DNA from: Citrifermentans bremense
Lineage (GTDB): Bacteria > Desulfobacterota > Desulfuromonadia > Geobacterales > Geobacteraceae
DNA length: 64,000 nt
Direction of reading: 5' to 3'
Assembly: GCF_014218275.1 (NCBI RefSeq)
Contig: NZ_AP023213.1
Location: forward strand, 558,001 to 622,000
The notes beneath the pieces are model-generated. The model was not told where the DNA came from. It was given only the letters and a program-made list of their open reading frames with translations, and ran no database searches. This document shows, one piece after another, positions 46,104-53,952 of the stretch. Each line of letters opens with the position of its first letter. Within the stretch, counting starts at the first letter, position 1. Made by a program: the position numbers and the translations under genes.

Positions 46104-47357
46104 TTAGCTTCTACTGGTCAACGTCATGTATTTGTTCTGCTCCGGATCCCACTCAGGGGGCGGCTCGCTGGATAGGGTCGCCTCACGGCGTGGCGCCAGC
46201 CCCTTGCCCCAGCGCACCGCGTCCCGCCCATGCTTTTCCCGCAATAGATCCAGTGTTTCCTGCAAATCGGCCTGCTTCTGCGACACCTGGGCCGTAACCG
46301 GCGCGAACAGGTCCATCTGTCCCGCTTCCCCCGCCACCTGGTCGCAGCTAAGCCGCAACCCCTTCACCCTCTGCCGTCTCTTGCAGGTAGTGAAGAAGAG
46401 ATCCTCCACCGCCGCCAGCAACTGCAGGTCGAGAGAGGTCGGCGCCGGCAGCACCTTCTTTCCCTGCTGGCTCACACCGTCCGCGTACATCACCGAAAGC
46501 GTCAGCTTGCGTGCCCCCTTGCGCAGCCGCCGCAATCTGAGCCCGCACGCTTCGACCAGACGCAGCAACTCCGACAGCAGAACCGCATCATCGTTCTCCT
46601 CCTGGTCCAGCAACCCCTCCTCCACGATCTCTGTACAAAGCCTGGGAGGCTGTACCGGAGACCTGTCGATGCCGCAGGAGCGGTCATGCAGAAGAGGCGC
46701 AAAAGGTCCTACCGCCAGGCGCAGTTGCGGCACCGACAGCGAGGCCACCTGCTCCACCCGCTGCAGGTTCAGATCACGGAAAAGCAGGGTCTGCCGCGAT
46801 TCACCCACCCCGGGAAGCACCGAAACCGGAAAGGGGGCCAGAAAGCTCCGCTCCGCCCCATGAAAAACGTCGTAGACCCCAGGCTCCTGCATGACATCCG
46901 CAGCCACTCGCGAGACCAGCTTGTTCACCCCGGCCCCCGCCATCGCCTCAAGCCCCATCCGGTTGGCTATGGCCTTTTCCAACCGCGCCGCCACGTCCCG
47001 CGCCGGCCCGAAGAGTCTGCGCGAGGCCGTGAGATCAAGGAACGCCCGGCCCGCCCCTGGTTCGACGATGGGCGTGAATTCGGCAGAGAGATCAAGGAGC
47101 GCCTGGCTTCCCTTCGCCATCAGGTGAGGGTCGGGAGCTATCACTATGAGCGCAGGGCAGGACTTGCGTGCGTGATAGATAGGAGTCCCCGGGTGCACCC
47201 CCTCCGCAGCAGCCTCGGCAGAGATGCACTGGAGCAGTGCCCGTTCCGAGTTGAGCGGAGCCACCGCCACCGGCCGGCCGCGCAGGCTCGAGTCGACTAC
47301 CCGGGCCAGCGCGATGGGAAAAGCGGGAACCGTTATGTGGAGGATTTCCCGGTCCAC
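46104..47357 (-). CDS. imuB: ImuB-like catalytically degenerate Y-family polymerase
   Basis: The 417-residue product starts at GTG 47357, overlapping the lexA end by 25 nt. The Y-family fold is recognisable (HITVPAFPIALARVVDSSLRG, MAGAGVNKLVSRVAADVM, LPGVGESRQTLLFRDLN). The catalytic acidic residues are missing: the N-terminal Asp site reads HITVPAF and the usual DEAxLD segment reads GAGRAFLDLT. That loss defines ImuB, which recruits DnaE2 to the beta clamp instead of polymerising. No ImuA gene accompanies it. Confidence 0.88.
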   Translation of the reverse strand: MDREILHITVPAFPIALARVVDSSLRGRPVAVAPLNSERALLQCISAEAAAEGVHPGTPIYHARKSCPALIVIAPDPHLMAKGSQALLDLSAEFTPIVEPGAGRAFLDLTASRRLFGPARDVAARLEKAIANRMGLEAMAGAGVNKLVSRVAADVMQEPGVYDVFHGAERSFLAPFPVSVLPGVGESRQTLLFRDLNLQRVEQVASLSVPQLRLAVGPFAPLLHDRSCGIDRSPVQPPRLCTEIVEEGLLDQEENDDAVLLSELLRLVEACGLRLRRLRKGARKLTLSVMYADGVSQQGKKVLPAPTSLDLQLLAAVEDLFFTTCKRRQRVKGLRLSCDQVAGEAGQMDLFAPVTAQVSQKQADLQETLDLLREKHGRDAVRWGKGLAPRREATLSSEPPPEWDPEQNKYMTLTSRS

Positions 47358-48109
47358 TTCTTATAAAACCTCATGGAGCCCACCAGCACGCCCCTGATAT
47401 GAAACTCGTCGTCTTCAGTCACAGTTATGGGGCTCATCGCCGAGTTAGCAGGCAGCAACTGGATCGAGTTCCCCTTACGTACGTACTTCTTGATCGTGAT
47501 CGAACCGTTTACCTCGGCGATCACCGTCTGGCCCGTTTCCGCCACGGCCTGAGGGTGCACCGCAACGTAATCGCCGTCCATGATGCCCATCTCCACCATC
47601 GAATCGCCGCGCACCTCGTACACCACGTTTCCCGGTCCCGCCATCGCCGAAGGAACCTCGATGGCGTCCGCCAGTTGGAAGGCCTGCACCGGCCTCCCCG
47701 CCGCCACGATCCCCACCAGCGGCAGTTCCATTCCTATGACCGGTGCTGCAGCCGGCGTTTGCAGAGTATCGCCATTGCTCTCAGTAAAAGGCTGCAGCTC
47801 GACTCCCAGATTTGTAAAAGATTCTGCTCGTAATTCCGGGGAACTTGAGGGGGATTTGCCCAGGAAGCTCTGTCCGAGAACTCGCGTTCCCCCCTTTGCG
47901 AAGGGGGGATTTGCCAGTTGCAGTCCCCGTTTCGCATTCCACTGGCGAGTCAGGTGCCCGTCTTTCTCCAGAGCGCGCAAGTAATGCTGCACCGTCCCCA
48001 GCGACCCGAAGCCGCATCCCGAAGCGATCTCCTGCTGCGAAGGCTGGAACCCGTGCCGCTCCACGAATGAAAGAATGAAATCAAGGACCCTCTTCTGTTT
48101 AGGCGTCAT
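47333..48109 (-). CDS. lexA: SOS repressor LexA with extended linker
   Basis: The 258-residue product starts at ATG 48109 behind GGGGGAGAG. The winged-helix DNA-binding domain is 1-65 (GFQPSQQEIASGCGFGSLG). The autocleavage site is Ala137-Gly138 in VAAGRPVQ, with Ser170 in RGDSMVEMGI and Lys207 in SITIKKYV as the catalytic dyad. LexA proteins are usually about 200 residues. The extra length lies in the linker (about 66-118), which begins NPPFAKGG and comes from a palindromic repeat read in frame. Its promoter overlaps a palindrome that is probably its own operator. It leads the lexA-imuB-dnaE2 cassette. Confidence 0.95.
   Translation of the reverse strand: MTPKQKRVLDFILSFVERHGFQPSQQEIASGCGFGSLGTVQHYLRALEKDGHLTRQWNAKRGLQLANPPFAKGGTRVLGQSFLGKSPSSSPELRAESFTNLGVELQPFTESNGDTLQTPAAAPVIGMELPLVGIVAAGRPVQAFQLADAIEVPSAMAGPGNVVYEVRGDSMVEMGIMDGDYVAVHPQAVAETGQTVIAEVNGSITIKKYVRKGNSIQLLPANSAMSPITVTEDDEFHIRGVLVGSMRFYKKWTGKSST
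47877..47926. repeat. Palindromic element inserted in the lexA linker
   Basis: GCGTTCCCCCCTTTGCGAAG with GGGGGGATTTGCCAG (47884-47915) is a compact palindrome related to the intergenic copy at 40531-40575. Read on the minus strand it encodes LANPPFAKGGTRV of LexA. A second half-related piece, GAGGGGGATTTGCCCAGG (47847-47864), lies next to it. Confidence 0.75.
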
Positions 48110-48130
48110 CTCTCTCCCCCCTGATCAGGC

Positions 48131-48164
48131 TTGCGAGAATACTCGTAAGTTTATCGCAAGTCAA
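48131..48164 (-). promoter_or_regulatory. lexA promoter with overlapping candidate LexA operator
   Basis: On the minus strand TTGACT (48164-48159) and TATTCT (48141-48136) are 17 bp apart. The -10 lies within TTGCGAGAATACTCGTAA (48131-48148, plus strand), a 7-4-7 palindrome with one mismatch. A further TCGCAA (48153-48158) mirrors the left arm again. The palindrome is well placed to block RNA polymerase. It does not match the GGTT-type box reported for G. sulfurreducens LexA. Confidence 0.65.
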
Positions 48165-48206
48165 GAGGGGGAGAAATGGTCAGCAGCATTTGTTGTTGGT
48201 AGATGG

Positions 48207-48266
48207 TAGAAGTGGATGCGACTCGGAACAAGAGGATGCGACTCGGTAGAAGTGGATGCGACTGAA
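48207..48266. repeat. Three 20-bp tandem repeats
   Basis: TAGAAGTGGATGCGACTCGG, AACAAGAGGATGCGACTCGG and TAGAAGTGGATGCGACTGAA follow each other with an exact 20-bp period. Twenty bp is close to two helical turns, which would put repeats on one face. No gene starts immediately beside them. Confidence 0.85.
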
Positions 48267-48269
48267 AAG

Positions 48270-48730
48270 AGGGGGAAGAGAGGCCTTGGAAAAATTGCGG
48301 CGCGGATTTTTCCTCGTGTGGACCAGCGTCGAAATCTAACCCGGGTCGGCGTCCAACCGTGACCCACCTGGTTATCGAGGTCCAGTGAGTTACAACCTTT
48401 TGGGGGTGGGTCACCACAGTGCCGATCGGGTCGGATATGAATTCCGGTTCACACCCATGTTAGCGACAACGGACTCAAGAGGGCAACAGCAGGCGTCGTG
48501 ACGATGCTGGACAACGTTGCGTGAGATGCTTATCCCCCTGCCCTCGTAAGGGCAGGGGGGAATTGCAGCTGGTCAGTCTAGCCTGGCAAAGCCAACCGTA
48601 CAGCTACCGCGCTTGATCCACTGGGTGACAGGGGACGTGATGGCTCCGAGGTGGAACCAAGCCAGGATGGAAGAGGAACAGGTTTTTCTGCCGGGTACCA
48701 AGATGGACGGTGCTGAACCATGCAGAACAA
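48270..48730. other. Gene-free accessory stretch, possible IS21-type remnant
   Basis: No supported frame is found. Segments such as GTCGAAATCTAACCCGGG, GTCCAACCGTGACCCACC and GGGGGTGGGTCACCAC (48329-48416) recall the ends of IS21-family elements, but no transposase gene remains. The assignment is weak. From 48530 to 48570 there is a short CCCTGCCCT/AGGGCAGGG hairpin. Confidence 0.3.
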
Positions 48731-49168
48731 TCAACAGCCTAATAGCGTTTGAACCTTCTGCTTTGCATATCCCGTAGCCAAATCTACAGCAACATTTTTG
48801 ATAACACTCAGGCCAGCCCCTTTGAAATTTGTTTTGATCTGATCCATTACACCCGGCTGTTGAAGTGCCTCGATGAATTCGTGACCCGTAGCCGTCAACC
48901 GCAACGGCACAACGGACCAGGTGCGACAACCATTTCCACCGAGGATATAACCAATGCCACCTTTTGAGCTTTTACTTTCGATAAAACCTTTGTCTAAAAG
49001 TATCTCCATGTGAAAGGTGAACTCATCGGTTTCATATGGAAAGCCTCTGGTGGCTAGCTCTTCGATATCAGTAAGCGGACCTGACGAATCCTGAAAAGCC
49101 TCAAGAAGAGCTTTCAAATAATCCTGATCGATTTTCACAAGCACATCCTTTTCATTCTCCGTAATCAA
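48731..49168 (-). CDS. Small predicted DNA-binding-like protein (DUF2513-like)
   Basis: The 145-residue product begins at TTG 49168, which overlaps the stop of the upstream gene in a TTGA arrangement, so translation is likely coupled. GTG codons at residues 9 and 11 are alternatives. The pattern FTFHMEILLDKGFIES followed by RLTATGHEFIEAL resembles the winged-helix DUF2513 family found in phage and accessory regions. The C-terminal third (KGAGLSVIKNVAVDLATGYA) is more hydrophobic. No function is assigned. Confidence 0.6.
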   Translation of the reverse strand: MITENEKDVLVKIDQDYLKALLEAFQDSSGPLTDIEELATRGFPYETDEFTFHMEILLDKGFIESKSSKGGIGYILGGNGCRTWSVVPLRLTATGHEFIEALQQPGVMDQIKTNFKGAGLSVIKNVAVDLATGYAKQKVQTLLGC

Positions 49169-50130
49169 TTTGTAGCGGTAAGGTGCTTTTGCACTAGCTG
49201 CTTTTCGATGGCATTCAGTCTACTTTGGCACACATCGGCATCAAATTTCTGGCAAGCGCTCATCGGAAAATTCTTCCTGAATTTGCTCTTGTACTGTCCT
49301 TTTCCGTCAGCGATTTGAGAGTCGTACTCGATATCCATGTTAACGGCATCAAGCCGAGCGATCGGATTTACAACTGCAAATTTCCTCTCATATGACTGAT
49401 ACCTTTTCAAGCCCTCTCTTAACTGCCTCTTACCTTCGATGCTTCCGCACACCTGACATATCAGGGACTGCTTGATGTAGTCCGGCTCTGCACAGGCCCA
49501 CTCTTGCGCCGTTGCCACCTTCTCGTGGTACAGGCGTTGTTGCTCTTGCTCAGCAGCCAGCGCCTCTTGTTCCTCCTGAGCTTTCTTTCTGGCTTCGTCA
49601 TCCTTACGGCGCTGCTCTTCTCTGTATTTCCGAATTGCCTCAAATCTTGCAACCTGAGCCCGCTCCCGCTCCTCCTGTTCAAGCTTCCTCTGCTCCGCTG
49701 CTAGTCGAGCTTCCTCTTTCCGCTTTTGAATCCGTACGTTAACTTTATCCCTAACCCCATTGATGGCGTCGACCAACTTGTTGCTGAAGGGAATCTGAAG
49801 AGGTAATAATCGTGAGTATTCGTGAAATTCATCTATGAGGCGTTGTTCGTTGAATCCGGTAGCGTTCTGAAGCTTATCGTAGGTCTCAAACATGCCCAAG
49901 ATGGGATCATACATGTCCAGTATCTTGTAAAAGGTGTCGGAGTCTTGCCGCAGCATCTGTTGGAGTACGTCATGAGCGCCCTGTCGGTCGCGCAAAAGGA
50001 GCTTTTCCTCCAGGACGGTGAGGTCCGTTCGATCATTTTGAAATATTTTTTCCACAAAGGTAGTGAGGTCCGCGAAGCAAACAGAAGGCAGTGCTGTTAG
50101 CATAGCAAGAATGATGATTATGGTCCTCAT
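49165..50130 (-). CDS. Secreted coiled-coil hypothetical protein
   Basis: ATG 50130 (MRTIIIILAMLTALPSVCFA) follows AGAGGG and gives 321 residues with a clear signal peptide; the longer frame is rejected. The middle (about 130-215) is a charged coiled coil rich in Glu, Arg, Gln and Ala. The C-terminal part has four cysteines (WACAEPDY, CQVCGSIEG, then single Cys) and NFPMSACQKFDADVCQ. It is probably periplasmic. The CQVCG pair is not followed by His, so it is not a heme site. Codon use is less GC-rich than in the dcw genes, consistent with acquisition. Function unknown. Confidence 0.65.
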   Translation of the reverse strand: MRTIIIILAMLTALPSVCFADLTTFVEKIFQNDRTDLTVLEEKLLLRDRQGAHDVLQQMLRQDSDTFYKILDMYDPILGMFETYDKLQNATGFNEQRLIDEFHEYSRLLPLQIPFSNKLVDAINGVRDKVNVRIQKRKEEARLAAEQRKLEQEERERAQVARFEAIRKYREEQRRKDDEARKKAQEEQEALAAEQEQQRLYHEKVATAQEWACAEPDYIKQSLICQVCGSIEGKRQLREGLKRYQSYERKFAVVNPIARLDAVNMDIEYDSQIADGKGQYKSKFRKNFPMSACQKFDADVCQSRLNAIEKQLVQKHLTATN

Positions 50131-50219
50131 GGTGTTCGCCCTCTGATGGTTACGGAAGAGATAGAGTGATCCTATAACACATAAATGATGGCTCATAAAG
50201 ATCTATTTGAGGCAGTGGT

Positions 50220-50655
50220 AGTGGGAGCTAAACCAGCCGGTTACGATTCCTCGACCGTGCCCAACTGCGACTGTATCAGGCAAGACAGAACGTGGGGCGG
50301 CGGGCGCGGAGGACGATGGCTGCGCGCGGGGGAAGTAAAAAGGAGAGCCCTTCGGGCCTTCCCCATTCACAACGGTCAGGCGGAGTGCAAGCCCTGGGAG
50401 GCGGCGCACGGAGGGGATAGTTTGGTGCAGGAGGCACAAGGACACCTTGGGGGGAAAGGGGGAAGGGTACCGGAAAAGGACCGGATGACCCGGAGGGGAA
50501 AAAGGAGCCTTGTGGGCGAAAGTGGTTACGGGACTGAAGTTTGAACAGCCGAGGCGGTAGTCGGGGGCTAATTCGAGAGAGGCTAGGTGAGGAAAGGTTT
50601 CTTTTATGTGGACCGGAATCGGATCGGTGACAAAAGAAAAGGGGTCACCGTTTTT
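50220..50655 (+). ncRNA. Candidate large structured RNA ending in a terminator
   Basis: The plus strand is rich in G and A, contains many complementary segments and codes for nothing recognisable. Visible helices are GGGGAAG/CTTCCCC around GCCCTTCGGGC (50331-50366), GTGC/GCAC (50385-50412), GTGCAGGAGGCAC, AAGGACACCTT, CCGGAAAAGGACCGG, and TTTCTTTT (50599-50606) with AAAAGAAA (50632-50639) enclosing ACCG/CGGT. It ends with CGGTGAC/GTCACCG plus five T. The look is that of intron-, HEARO/omega-RNA- or other large ncRNA classes. No nuclease or reverse-transcriptase gene is adjacent. The boundaries are approximate and the class is unassigned. Confidence 0.4.
50625..50655 (+). terminator. Terminator at the end of the candidate RNA
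   Basis: CGGTGAC (50625-50631) pairs with GTCACCG (50644-50650), followed by TTTTT. The loop is A-rich. Confidence 0.7.
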
Positions 50656-50887
50656 ACCGTAACCCTTCTTTATTATGATCGGAATGAGAGAATTCAAACC
50701 TCCGCCGCCTGTTCCCGAAGCAAATGCGCTAACCTAGCGCGTTTCCCTTCATTGAGTTCCGGCAGGTAAGATCAAAACCCGCCAAGGCATACAGTCGCGC
50801 TTAGTTATGCCAGAAAGAAAGATGGTCTCGCCTTCTTATTCCGTTGGCAGCAAATAGCCTCAATCCTAATTCACTGATATCACATGG

Positions 50888-50983
50888 TGCCGGTCTCATT
50901 ATCTCCTACCATCTACCAGTTGTGTGGGTAAAATCTCCAAGTAGATCCCACGGGATACAAGTGGATCAGAATGGGGACCGGCA
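50888..50983. repeat. Short element bounded by imperfect inverted repeats
   Basis: TGCCGGTCTCATT (50888-50900) and AATGGGGACCGGCA (50970-50983) are inverted copies with one extra base, enclosing about 70 bp. The size suggests a mini-element or remnant, but no target duplication was recognised. Confidence 0.35.
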
Positions 50984-51109
50984 GATGTCGGAAGTTCACA
51001 TTAGGTGAGGATGAGAGTGGGATGTTCCTGGAGAGAATCCTCTGGTTAGTGATTTGGCGTCTTTTGCAGGTTTTTTGGCGTTATGTGCATATTATCGCCA
51101 GAGGCAAGT

Positions 51110-51118
51110 TGCTATACT
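51110..51118 (+). promoter_or_regulatory. Extended -10 promoter of the SDR-AraC unit
   Basis: TGCTATACT contains a TGN extension before TATACT. No good -35 is seen 17 bp upstream, as is typical of extended -10 promoters. The SDR start lies about 57 nt downstream of it. Confidence 0.5.
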
Positions 51119-51174
51119 GGTTTTACCTCGGGGTAAGCATTTTAGGTTTCCACTAAGCGACAAAGGAGTACGTT

Positions 51175-51924
51175 ATGACAAATTCAGTTGCTCTCATTAC
51201 CGGTGGTGCTACTGGCATCGGCAAAGCCACCGCCAAAAAACTCGCCAGCAAAGGTGTATCAGTTGTGATCAGCGGCCGTCGCCAGGAGTTGGGGAGGGAC
51301 GCCGTCAAGGAAATCGAGGCGGTCGCCACAAACGGAGCTCAAGTGCGCTTCATCCAGAATGACATCACCGATGAAGGAGCCGTAAAGGAGCTAATTGCCC
51401 AGATCGTCGCTGAGTTCGGTCGTCTCGATATGGCAGTGAACAATGCGGGCCTGTACAACGAAGCGGCTACTATTGACAAGTCAAACACAAAGAACTTCCA
51501 GGACATGCTTGAAGTGAATGTCCTTGGGGTTTACTACAGTATGAAGTACGAAATCGAGCAGATGAGGAAGCAAGGCTCGGGCGCCATCGTAAATCTGGCT
51601 TCAATCGCTGGCTTAAACGGCATCCCACAAACGGGAACCTACGTGAGCACGAAGCACGCTGTGGTAGGCCTGACCAAAGCCTCGGCCATTGATCATGCCG
51701 CTGAGGGGATCCGCATCAATGCAGTGGCGCCTGGCGCCATCAGGACCGACATAATAGCGGCGCAAATCGACGCGGATGAGCAAGGGCTTGCAATGATGCA
51801 CCCAATCAAGCGCATCGGCAAGCCGGAAGAAATCGCCAATGGTATCGCGTGGCTGCTGTCGGATGAGGCAAGTTTTGTGATTGGCCACATCCTGAATATC
51901 GATGGCGGGTATCAGGCGCAATGA
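51175..51924 (+). CDS. Short-chain dehydrogenase/reductase (classical SDR)
   Basis: The 249-residue product starts at ATG 51175 behind AAAGGAG. Cofactor motif TGGATGIG near 10-17, NNAG in AVNNAGLYNE, catalytic Ser in LASIAG and YVSTK with catalytic Tyr and Lys, and the tail HILNIDGGYQAQ define a classical oxidoreductase acting with NAD(P). SGRR after beta-2 suggests NADPH. The substrate is unknown. The stop overlaps the AraC gene start by 4 nt. Confidence 0.88.
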   Translation: MTNSVALITGGATGIGKATAKKLASKGVSVVISGRRQELGRDAVKEIEAVATNGAQVRFIQNDITDEGAVKELIAQIVAEFGRLDMAVNNAGLYNEAATIDKSNTKNFQDMLEVNVLGVYYSMKYEIEQMRKQGSGAIVNLASIAGLNGIPQTGTYVSTKHAVVGLTKASAIDHAAEGIRINAVAPGAIRTDIIAAQIDADEQGLAMMHPIKRIGKPEEIANGIAWLLSDEASFVIGHILNIDGGYQAQ

Positions 51925-52964
51925 TGCCCGCTAACCGCTCCCTGGACAAAATAAAGATTCCTACAGCATTCTGGGAAGGATTGCGACGTGTGGGAATTGC
52001 GCCTGCGAACCTGATAGGCTCTGCACAGATTCCTGTGAGTGCCATTCAAGACGGTGCATCAGTCTCGACAGCGCAGTTCTTTGCCATGTGGCGAACTCTG
52101 GTGGACATCAGCAACGACCCCGCAATCGGTCTTCGCTTAGCAATCGGGTTGGAATGTGCCGTTATGCCCCCATCCTTCCTCGCGGCTTATTACGCGCGGA
52201 ACTTCCGTGACGCCTTGCAGCGCGTGGCACGATTCAAACGCCTATGTGCCCCGGAAGAGATAGTCATCAATGAGCGCGAGGAGCGCTGTGATATAGCGGT
52301 GAAATGGGCGCACGCCGAGGGCTTGGCCGCACCTCCTGCACTGATAGACGCGACCTTCGCCTCCATACTTGAGCTGGGGCGAAAGGGAACGGCTGCGCCG
52401 CTCGTCCCCTTTTCGGTGGAGTTGGCACGTCCCGAAAGCGCAAGAGACTTCTACGAACAATATTACGGCTGTCGCGTCCGTTTCGGTGCGGAGGCCAACC
52501 TTCTGAGCTTCCACCCCGCCGACCTCGAAAAACCCTTTGCGAGCTACAACGCTGAACTACTCGACATCCTGATCCCCGAATTGGATCGAAGGCTAGAGCA
52601 GCAGTCGCACCGGGCCACGCTAGCCGAGCAGATCAAATGGGTTCTGCGTCGGAGACTGACCGCGGGCCGTCCCGATATCCGCTCTGTTGCGACCGAACTG
52701 GCCATGAGCGAGCGTTCATTACAGCGCAAGCTGACCGAGGAGGGGTTGACCTTTCAAGGGCTCCTCGGCGAAACCCGCCATCAGCTTGCTCTTGAATATC
52801 TGGCAGACGAAACGCTCACCATCATAGAAGTGGCTTACATGCTGGGCTACGACGATCAGAACTCCTTTTTCCGCTCATTCCGCCTCTGGGAAAACCAGAC
52901 TCCTTCGGCCTGGCGTGCCCAACAACGCCACCAGGCCCGGCTTCAGCCTGACACACAGAGTTGA
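51921..52964 (+). CDS. AraC-family transcriptional regulator
   Basis: The 347-residue product starts at ATG 51921, overlapping the SDR stop. Residues 20-210 match the arabinose-binding-like N-terminal domain of the OruR/ArgR-type AraC proteins (LECAVMPPSFLAAYYARNFRDA). The HTH_18 domain is about 235-330, with RSVATELAMSERSLQRKL and the second helix region EVAYMLGYDDQNSFFRSFR. It probably regulates the flanking dehydrogenases in response to a small ligand. Confidence 0.88.
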   Translation: MMPANRSLDKIKIPTAFWEGLRRVGIAPANLIGSAQIPVSAIQDGASVSTAQFFAMWRTLVDISNDPAIGLRLAIGLECAVMPPSFLAAYYARNFRDALQRVARFKRLCAPEEIVINEREERCDIAVKWAHAEGLAAPPALIDATFASILELGRKGTAAPLVPFSVELARPESARDFYEQYYGCRVRFGAEANLLSFHPADLEKPFASYNAELLDILIPELDRRLEQQSHRATLAEQIKWVLRRRLTAGRPDIRSVATELAMSERSLQRKLTEEGLTFQGLLGETRHQLALEYLADETLTIIEVAYMLGYDDQNSFFRSFRLWENQTPSAWRAQQRHQARLQPDTQS

Positions 52965-53038
52965 CGCTGATTTCTGTCCTTGACGCCAACTGCCTTTGCA
53001 GGTGGCCACCACCCTTTACCTATTTAAAGGAGCATCAA

Positions 53039-53866
53039 ATGGCAAAAGTTTGGTTCGTTACCGGTAGTTCCCGCGGCCTCGGCCGCAAGATCGCTGAAAC
53101 CGCTTTAGACGCAGGAGACTCGGTAGTTGCCACCGCACGCAAGGTGGAAGACCTTTCCGCATTGGTCGACAAGCATGCAGATCGAGTGCTGCCGCTCGCT
53201 CTTGACGTCACCGACATCGACGCGGTACACCGTGCCGTAAAGATCGGACACGAGCGCTTCGGTCAGTATGATGTCGTCGTAAATAACGCGGGCTACGGGA
53301 ACACTGCTGCCGTTGAAGACATGACTATCGAAGATTTTCGTGCCCAGGTGGATACCAACTTTTTCGGTGTCGTCTATGTAACGAAGGCGATGATACCGAT
53401 CCTGCGCGAACAGGGCAGCGGCCATATTTTCCAGGTCTCCTCCATTGGTGGGCGTATCGGTTCGGTCGGGTTAAGTGCTTACCAAAGCGCCAAGTGGGCC
53501 GTTGGTGGTTTTTCGACCAGCGTTGCGCAGGAGGTCGCGCCCTTTGGTGTAAAAGTCACCATTCTTGAGCCGGGGGGCATGCGGACGGATTGGGCCGGAG
53601 CTTCGATGTCCATCCCTCCCATCAGCGCACCGTACCAGCAGACCGTTGGCCTCTTTGCCCAAATGCTGCGGGATTTGACCGGGAACGAAGTCTCTGATCC
53701 GGTCAAAGTCGCCCAGGTCATCCTGAACATTGCTAACCGTCCGGATGCACCTCTTCATCTGTTGCTAGGAACAGATGCGGTGCAATACGCAGGGGCTGCG
53801 GCTAAAGCGCTGGCCGAGTCGGATGCCCTGTGGCGTGACCTCAGCGTTTCGGTGGCTGTTGACTAA
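53039..53866 (+). CDS. Short-chain dehydrogenase/reductase
   Basis: ATG 53039 (MAKVWFVTGSSRGLGRK) follows AAAGGAG, giving 275 residues; the longer frame is rejected. Motifs are TGSSRGLG, VVNNAGYGN, VSSIGG and YQSAKWAV. ATARKVEDL after beta-2 favours NADPH. The sequence resembles the SDR subgroup annotated as oxidoreductases of unknown substrate near AraC regulators. It lies 74 bp after the AraC gene in the same direction. Confidence 0.87.
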   Translation: MAKVWFVTGSSRGLGRKIAETALDAGDSVVATARKVEDLSALVDKHADRVLPLALDVTDIDAVHRAVKIGHERFGQYDVVVNNAGYGNTAAVEDMTIEDFRAQVDTNFFGVVYVTKAMIPILREQGSGHIFQVSSIGGRIGSVGLSAYQSAKWAVGGFSTSVAQEVAPFGVKVTILEPGGMRTDWAGASMSIPPISAPYQQTVGLFAQMLRDLTGNEVSDPVKVAQVILNIANRPDAPLHLLLGTDAVQYAGAAAKALAESDALWRDLSVSVAVD

Positions 53867-53892
53867 CAGGGCTGAGGAGTAGGGATAGGTTT

Positions 53893-53938
53893 ACCCGTGA
53901 ATGATGGCTCGCGAAATCACAGGCCATCATTCATGGGT
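53893..53938 (+). repeat. 16-bp near-perfect hairpin after the second SDR
   Basis: ACCCGTGAATGATGGC (53893-53908) and GCCATCATTCATGGGT (53923-53938) pair with one mismatch around a 14-nt loop. No T tract follows, and the next ATG lies 15 nt downstream, so it may be an operator or processing hairpin rather than a terminator. Confidence 0.6.
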
Positions 53939-53952
53939 GGAGAGGAGAGGCC

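Larger units (their letters stand above)
50131..51174. other. Gene-poor kilobase between accessory genes
   Basis: No protein gene is supported across about 1 kb. It contains the candidate structured RNA (50220-50655), an inverted-repeat segment (50888-50983) and the extended -10 promoter of the SDR gene (51110-51118). The composition of the first half is strongly purine-rich on the plus strand. Confidence 0.6.

Noticed and set aside
48207-48266. CRISPR array from 20-bp repeats
   Set aside because: The repeats are contiguous without spacers.
49165-50130. CQVCG in the secreted coiled-coil protein as a heme site
   Set aside because: No histidine follows the second cysteine, so it is not a c-type heme motif.
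50220-50544. Plus-strand 119-codon frame starting GTMAHKDLF-like at 50185
   Set aside because: Low complexity, no ribosome site, no family resemblance; the stretch is better explained as structured RNA or non-coding.
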